A stretch of 64,000 nt of DNA from Streptomyces exfoliatus (GTDB taxonomy: Bacteria; Actinomycetota; Actinomycetes; Streptomycetales; Streptomycetaceae), in the NCBI RefSeq assembly GCF_000725545.1, contig NZ_JNZP01000016.1:1-64000 (forward strand). The letters are read 5' to 3'. Position 1 is the first letter of the stretch. Each line of letters starts with the position of its first letter. The notes below the pieces were generated by a model that was not told where the DNA came from, did no database searches, and was given only the letters and a program-made list of their open reading frames with translations. Below are positions 61,375 to 64,000 of this stretch, in pieces. The translations under genes and the position numbers were made by a program.

Positions 61375-62306
61375 GCGACGACCCGCCGGTCGGCGCCTGA
61401 CCGGTCGACGGCCGGCTGACGGACGGCCCGACGGTCGCCGGCTGAATGCTCGACGGCCCGACGGTCGGCTCCCGACTGCTCGACGGCTCGCTGGGCGGCT
61501 GCCGCGAGGGTACGGCGGTCCTGGTGCCGGAGGCCCGTGAGGGGCTCCGGCACCCGGACGACGGCGGTGAGCCGGCGGGGGGGGACGACCCGCCACAGGG
61601 AGGAGCCGAGCGGGTCGGCTCCGACGTAGGCGGCGGCGTCGGTGGGCCCGTAGTCGATCCGTACGGGCTGCACGGCGCGACCGGCGTCCAGGGCGGCCTG
61701 GAACGCGGCCGGCCGGAAGCGCCCGCCTTCCCGGCCGCACCAGGTGGATCCCTCCGGGAAGACGATCACCCGGCCACCGCCCGCGAGCACCCCGCTCATC
61801 TCGCGTACGGTGCCGGGCAGGGACCTGAGGCCGTCCCGTGCGATGAAGAGGGTGCCGCCGAGCGCGGCGAGCGTGCCGAGCACGGGCCAGCGGCGCACCT
61901 CCGACTTGGCGACCATCCGGCCGGGCAGGACGGCCGCGATCAGCGGGATGTCCAGCCAGGACACGTGGTTGGCGACGACGAGGAGCGGGCCGTCGGCCGG
62001 TACTCCCTCGTACCGGGCGCGTACCCCGAAGGCGCGGACCGCCGCCCGCGTCCAGTGCCGGACGAGGGCGAGCCGGACGGCGGTCGGAAGGAGCCCGGTG
62101 GCCGGGGCGACCAGCAGGCCGAGGAGGACCGTGCCGAGGCCGGCCGTCAGCCGGACCAGGGCCCGTACGACTCCGGCCTGGCCCGGGGCTCCGTCGGACT
62201 CCGGGTGGGCGGACTCCGGGTGGGCGGACTCCGGGTGGGCGGCGCAGCGGCCCGGGGTGCAGGGCGCCGTGGGGAGCCACGGCGAGGGGGCCGTGGTCCC
62301 GTTCAC
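61269..62306 (-). CDS. Lysophospholipid/1-acylglycerol-phosphate acyltransferase (OlsA-like)
   Basis: 345 residues. PlsC domain: NHVSWLDIPLIAAVLPGR (catalytic His-x4-Asp), FPEGSTWCGREGGRFRPAAF (Pro-Glu-Gly-Ser box). The N-terminus has a thrice-repeated HPESA (15-base DNA repeat, 62196-62240). The C-terminal 90 residues are a degenerate Arg/Ala repeat (RRAVEQSGADRRAVEHSAGD) and may be non-functional. It overlaps the N-acyltransferase gene by ATGA. With that gene it forms a two-step acyl-transfer pair like ornithine-lipid OlsB-OlsA. Membrane-associated. Confidence 0.85.
   Translation of the reverse strand: MNGTTAPSPWLPTAPCTPGRCAAHPESAHPESAHPESDGAPGQAGVVRALVRLTAGLGTVLLGLLVAPATGLLPTAVRLALVRHWTRAAVRAFGVRARYEGVPADGPLLVVANHVSWLDIPLIAAVLPGRMVAKSEVRRWPVLGTLAALGGTLFIARDGLRSLPGTVREMSGVLAGGGRVIVFPEGSTWCGREGGRFRPAAFQAALDAGRAVQPVRIDYGPTDAAAYVGADPLGSSLWRVVPPRRLTAVVRVPEPLTGLRHQDRRTLAAAAQRAVEQSGADRRAVEHSAGDRRAVRQPAVDRSGADRRVVAQRAVASDSANLPSLSVHQRSSSSPASARSARTPA
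61422..61467. repeat. Direct repeat in acyltransferase C-terminus
   Basis: GACGGCCCGACGGTCG occurs at 61422-61437 and again at 61452-61467, inside a longer degenerate stretch that encodes the Arg/Ala repeats. Confidence 0.7.
62196..62240. repeat. Three tandem 15-base repeats
   Basis: GGACTCCGGGTGGGC three times exactly (62196-62210, 62211-62225, 62226-62240), in-frame within the acyltransferase N-terminus, so length changes would preserve the reading frame. Confidence 0.9.
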
Positions 62307-63145
62307 CGTGCCGGGGTGAGCGAGAGGAAGTGCTTGAGGTAGCGCGGGTTGGTCCGGCGCAGCGAGAGCAGGACGTAGAGGTCGGCGACGCCGAACGCGG
62401 GGTCGTGCGCGGGGGCGCCGCAGACCCAGGCACCGAGCCGGAGGTAGCCGCGCAGCAGCGGGGGCAGCTCGGCGCGGCCCTCGGGGCGGGTGATGCCCTC
62501 GGAGTTCCAGAGCTTGTGCGGGGTGACCCAGTACTCCTCGGGGGCGAGGTGCTTGGCCTTGACGGTGTCCCAGGTTGCGGCGGCGAGGGTGCCGCCGTCG
62601 GCGAGCGGGAGGGAGCAGCAGCCGGCGAGCCAGTTGTGGCCGGTGCGGGTCATGTAGCGTGCGAGGCCGGCCCAGATGAGGGCGATGACGGCGCCGTTGC
62701 GGTGGGCGGGGTGGACGCAGGAGCGGCCGACCTCCACCAGGTCGTGCCGGACGGGGGCGAGCCGGGTGAGGTCGAACTCGCTCTCGGAGTAGAGCCGTCC
62801 CGCGACGGCGGCCCGGTCGGGCGGCAGGAGGCGGTAGGTGCCGACGACCTCGCCGGTGCTCTCCTCCCGGACGAGGAGGTGGTCGCAGTACGCGTCGAAG
62901 GCGTCGATGTCGAGGCCGGGCTCGGGGCCGTCGAGCCGGGCGCCGAGTTCACCGGCGAACACCTGGTGGCGCAGCCGCTGGGCGGCGCGGACGTCCTCCT
63001 GGTCGCGGGCGAGCCCGACGATGTAACGAGGCGTGGGCGCTTCGACGAGGGGGACTGACCGCTGGTCGGCGGCCTGCGGCTGGATGGGGACGGCGATCGG
63101 CTGGGGCTGGATGGGGACGCCGAGCGTGGGGGTCGGTGCGGACAT
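62303..63145 (-). CDS. GNAT-type N-acyltransferase (OlsB-like)
   Basis: 280 residues. Family features: LRHQVFAGELGARLDGPEPG (the HxVF-ExG entry), DAYCDHLLVREESTGEVVGT, YRLLPPD, EVGRSCVHPAHRNGAVIALI, MTRTGHNWLAGCCSLPL. These match OlsB/hemolysin-like N-acyltransferases that acylate ornithine. Start ATG 63145 with GGAGGAG. It directly precedes an OlsA-like gene (ATGA), supporting a lipid-synthesis pair. Ornithine as acceptor is inferred. Confidence 0.87.
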   Translation of the reverse strand: MSAPTPTLGVPIQPQPIAVPIQPQAADQRSVPLVEAPTPRYIVGLARDQEDVRAAQRLRHQVFAGELGARLDGPEPGLDIDAFDAYCDHLLVREESTGEVVGTYRLLPPDRAAVAGRLYSESEFDLTRLAPVRHDLVEVGRSCVHPAHRNGAVIALIWAGLARYMTRTGHNWLAGCCSLPLADGGTLAAATWDTVKAKHLAPEEYWVTPHKLWNSEGITRPEGRAELPPLLRGYLRLGAWVCGAPAHDPAFGVADLYVLLSLRRTNPRYLKHFLSLTPAR

Positions 63146-63286
63146 GTCGGGCTCCTCCGGCGTACGGAAGCGGGAACGGGGCAGGTGCCGGGCCGTGTGA
63201 GCGGTGGCCCGGCTCCCTACTTCTTCCGTCACCGGCTGGATTCGACATGACCGTCCGGGGGATCGCGGGTGTGGAGGCGCTGAATG

Positions 63287-64000
63287 CTATTCGGCGAGGG
63301 TGTCCGTGATCGCGGCCGAGGCCTCCCTGGCGGCCTTCAGCGGGTCCTCGCCCTGGAGGACGGCCGTCATGTAGGGCTTGATGGGGTTGTCGGCCTCGAC
63401 GTCCGCCCACTGCGGGGAGTTGGGGGTGGCCCGGCCTCGCGCGGCGCCCTTCGCCATGACGGCGATGGCCTCCTCGCCGGCGACGACGGAGGCGAGCGCC
63501 TTCTTGTTGGGCACGTAGCCCATGGTCCTGGCCAGCTCGGTCTGCCACTTCTCGCCGGCCAGCGCCTTGACGACGTCGAGGGCGGCCCCGCGCTGGGGCG
63601 CGTTCTCCGGGATGATGAGGTCGGAGCCGCCGGTGAACACGGCGCACGGCTGGTCCGCCTTGGCGCCGGGTATCGGGAAGTAGCCCAGCTTGTCCTTCAG
63701 TCCGGGGTTGGCCTTGAGGATGGCGGCGACGGCGCTGGGCGCGGCGATGAGCTGGGCCACGTCCCCCTTGGCGAAGACGTCGGCCTGCGGCGGGTTCTGC
63801 TCGTCGGCGTCCTTCGGGCCCGAGCCGAGGGACTGGAGGCTCTTGTAGAAGGCCATGCCGCGCTGGGCGGCCGCGCTGTCGAGCGCGCCGGTCCACACGC
63901 CGCCCTTGCCGGTGGCGAGTTCGCCGCCCTCGTCCCAGATGAAGCCGGCGAGGGTGTACCAGTCCTGCCCGGCGAGGTAGATGCCCTGGGAGCCGCTGGT
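63287..64000 (-). CDS. Sugar ABC transporter substrate-binding protein, N-terminus outside window
   Basis: About 237 C-terminal residues are visible: GIYLAGQDWYTLAGFIWDEG, AAQRGMAFYKSLQSLG, ADVFAKGDVAQLIAAPSAVA, AVFTGGSDLIIPENAPQRGA, ALAGEKWQTELARTMGYVPN and NPIKPYMTAVLQGEDPLKAA. This is the C-terminal half of a CUT1 binding protein. The stop is at 63287; the signal and start are beyond the right edge. Confidence 0.92.
   Translation of the reverse strand, partial: TSGSQGIYLAGQDWYTLAGFIWDEGGELATGKGGVWTGALDSAAAQRGMAFYKSLQSLGSGPKDADEQNPPQADVFAKGDVAQLIAAPSAVAAILKANPGLKDKLGYFPIPGAKADQPCAVFTGGSDLIIPENAPQRGAALDVVKALAGEKWQTELARTMGYVPNKKALASVVAGEEAIAVMAKGAARGRATPNSPQWADVEADNPIKPYMTAVLQGEDPLKAAREASAAITDTLAE

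Overview
The window has the high G+C, strong third-position GC bias, GTG starts and four-base stop/start overlaps of a Streptomyces (or close actinomycete) chromosome. Several gene sets fit that genus: gas-vesicle genes (gvpO-A-F-G-J-L-S-K), ergothioneine genes (egtABCD), a DasR-type site in front of nagB, a SpoIIE-type phosphatase and a resuscitation-promoting-factor-like lysozyme. All assignments come from reading motifs and gene order; no database search was run.

Positions 1-26588 form a large carbohydrate-utilisation locus. From the left: nagB (partial, with a near-perfect DasR site), a Tat-exported beta-propeller protein (+), a minus-strand unit (Gfo/Idh oxidoreductase, DUF993 aldolase-like protein, truncated sugar-phosphate isomerase, glycerate kinase), and a second minus-strand operon (2-hydroxyacid dehydrogenase, sulfatase, ABC binding protein, two permeases, an unusual Gfo/Idh protein, formylglycine-generating enzyme). 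A divergent ROK repressor (+) is followed by two DUF202 membrane proteins. A third minus-strand operon carries an ABC binding protein, two permeases, a 2-hydroxyacid dehydrogenase, a second Tat beta-propeller, a heparin-lyase-I-like polysaccharide lyase and a ROK sugar kinase. A DeoR/LacI hybrid regulator and a ThuA-like gene close the locus. The likely logic is extracellular depolymerisation by the lyase (perhaps helped by the propellers), import by two ABC systems, cytoplasmic desulfation by a sulfatase matured by its own FGE, then sugar phosphorylation, deamination and oxidation to glycerate and central metabolism. This would suit a sulfated, hexosamine-containing glycan such as heparin or heparan sulfate; the substrate is inference. 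An exact 20-bp operator occurs at 541-560 and, inverted, at 14076-14095, each time over the -35 box of a strong promoter, and ties the first propeller and the sulfatase operon to the ROK repressor.

Positions 26600-41500 hold a SpoIIE/GAF/ATPase phosphatase, an anonymous stretch with a transposase remnant, pirin, a TPR protein, a DUF6153-DUF305 pair that may be copper-linked, an amidohydrolase with an NCS1 permease and divergent TetR regulator around a 39-bp palindrome, a flavin disulfide oxidoreductase, a second transposase remnant, an AI-2E-type permease, a STAS protein with two compensating frameshifts, and a CsbD stress protein.

Positions 41596-49135 are the gas-vesicle region. A 64-bp almost perfect inverted repeat is followed by two minus-strand proteins with extreme charge blocks (an SRPBCC protein with an acidic tail, and a helix/acidic/histone-H1-like protein), then the eight-gene gvp operon, an Rpf-like protein and an amphipathic-helix membrane protein. 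Positions 49800-64000 hold thioredoxin, a LacI regulator with an MFS transporter and alpha/beta hydrolase, an NfeD-like/flotillin pair, a PARG-like protein, egtABCD, an acyltransferase pair resembling ornithine-lipid synthases OlsB/OlsA, and the end of another ABC sugar-binding protein running off the window.
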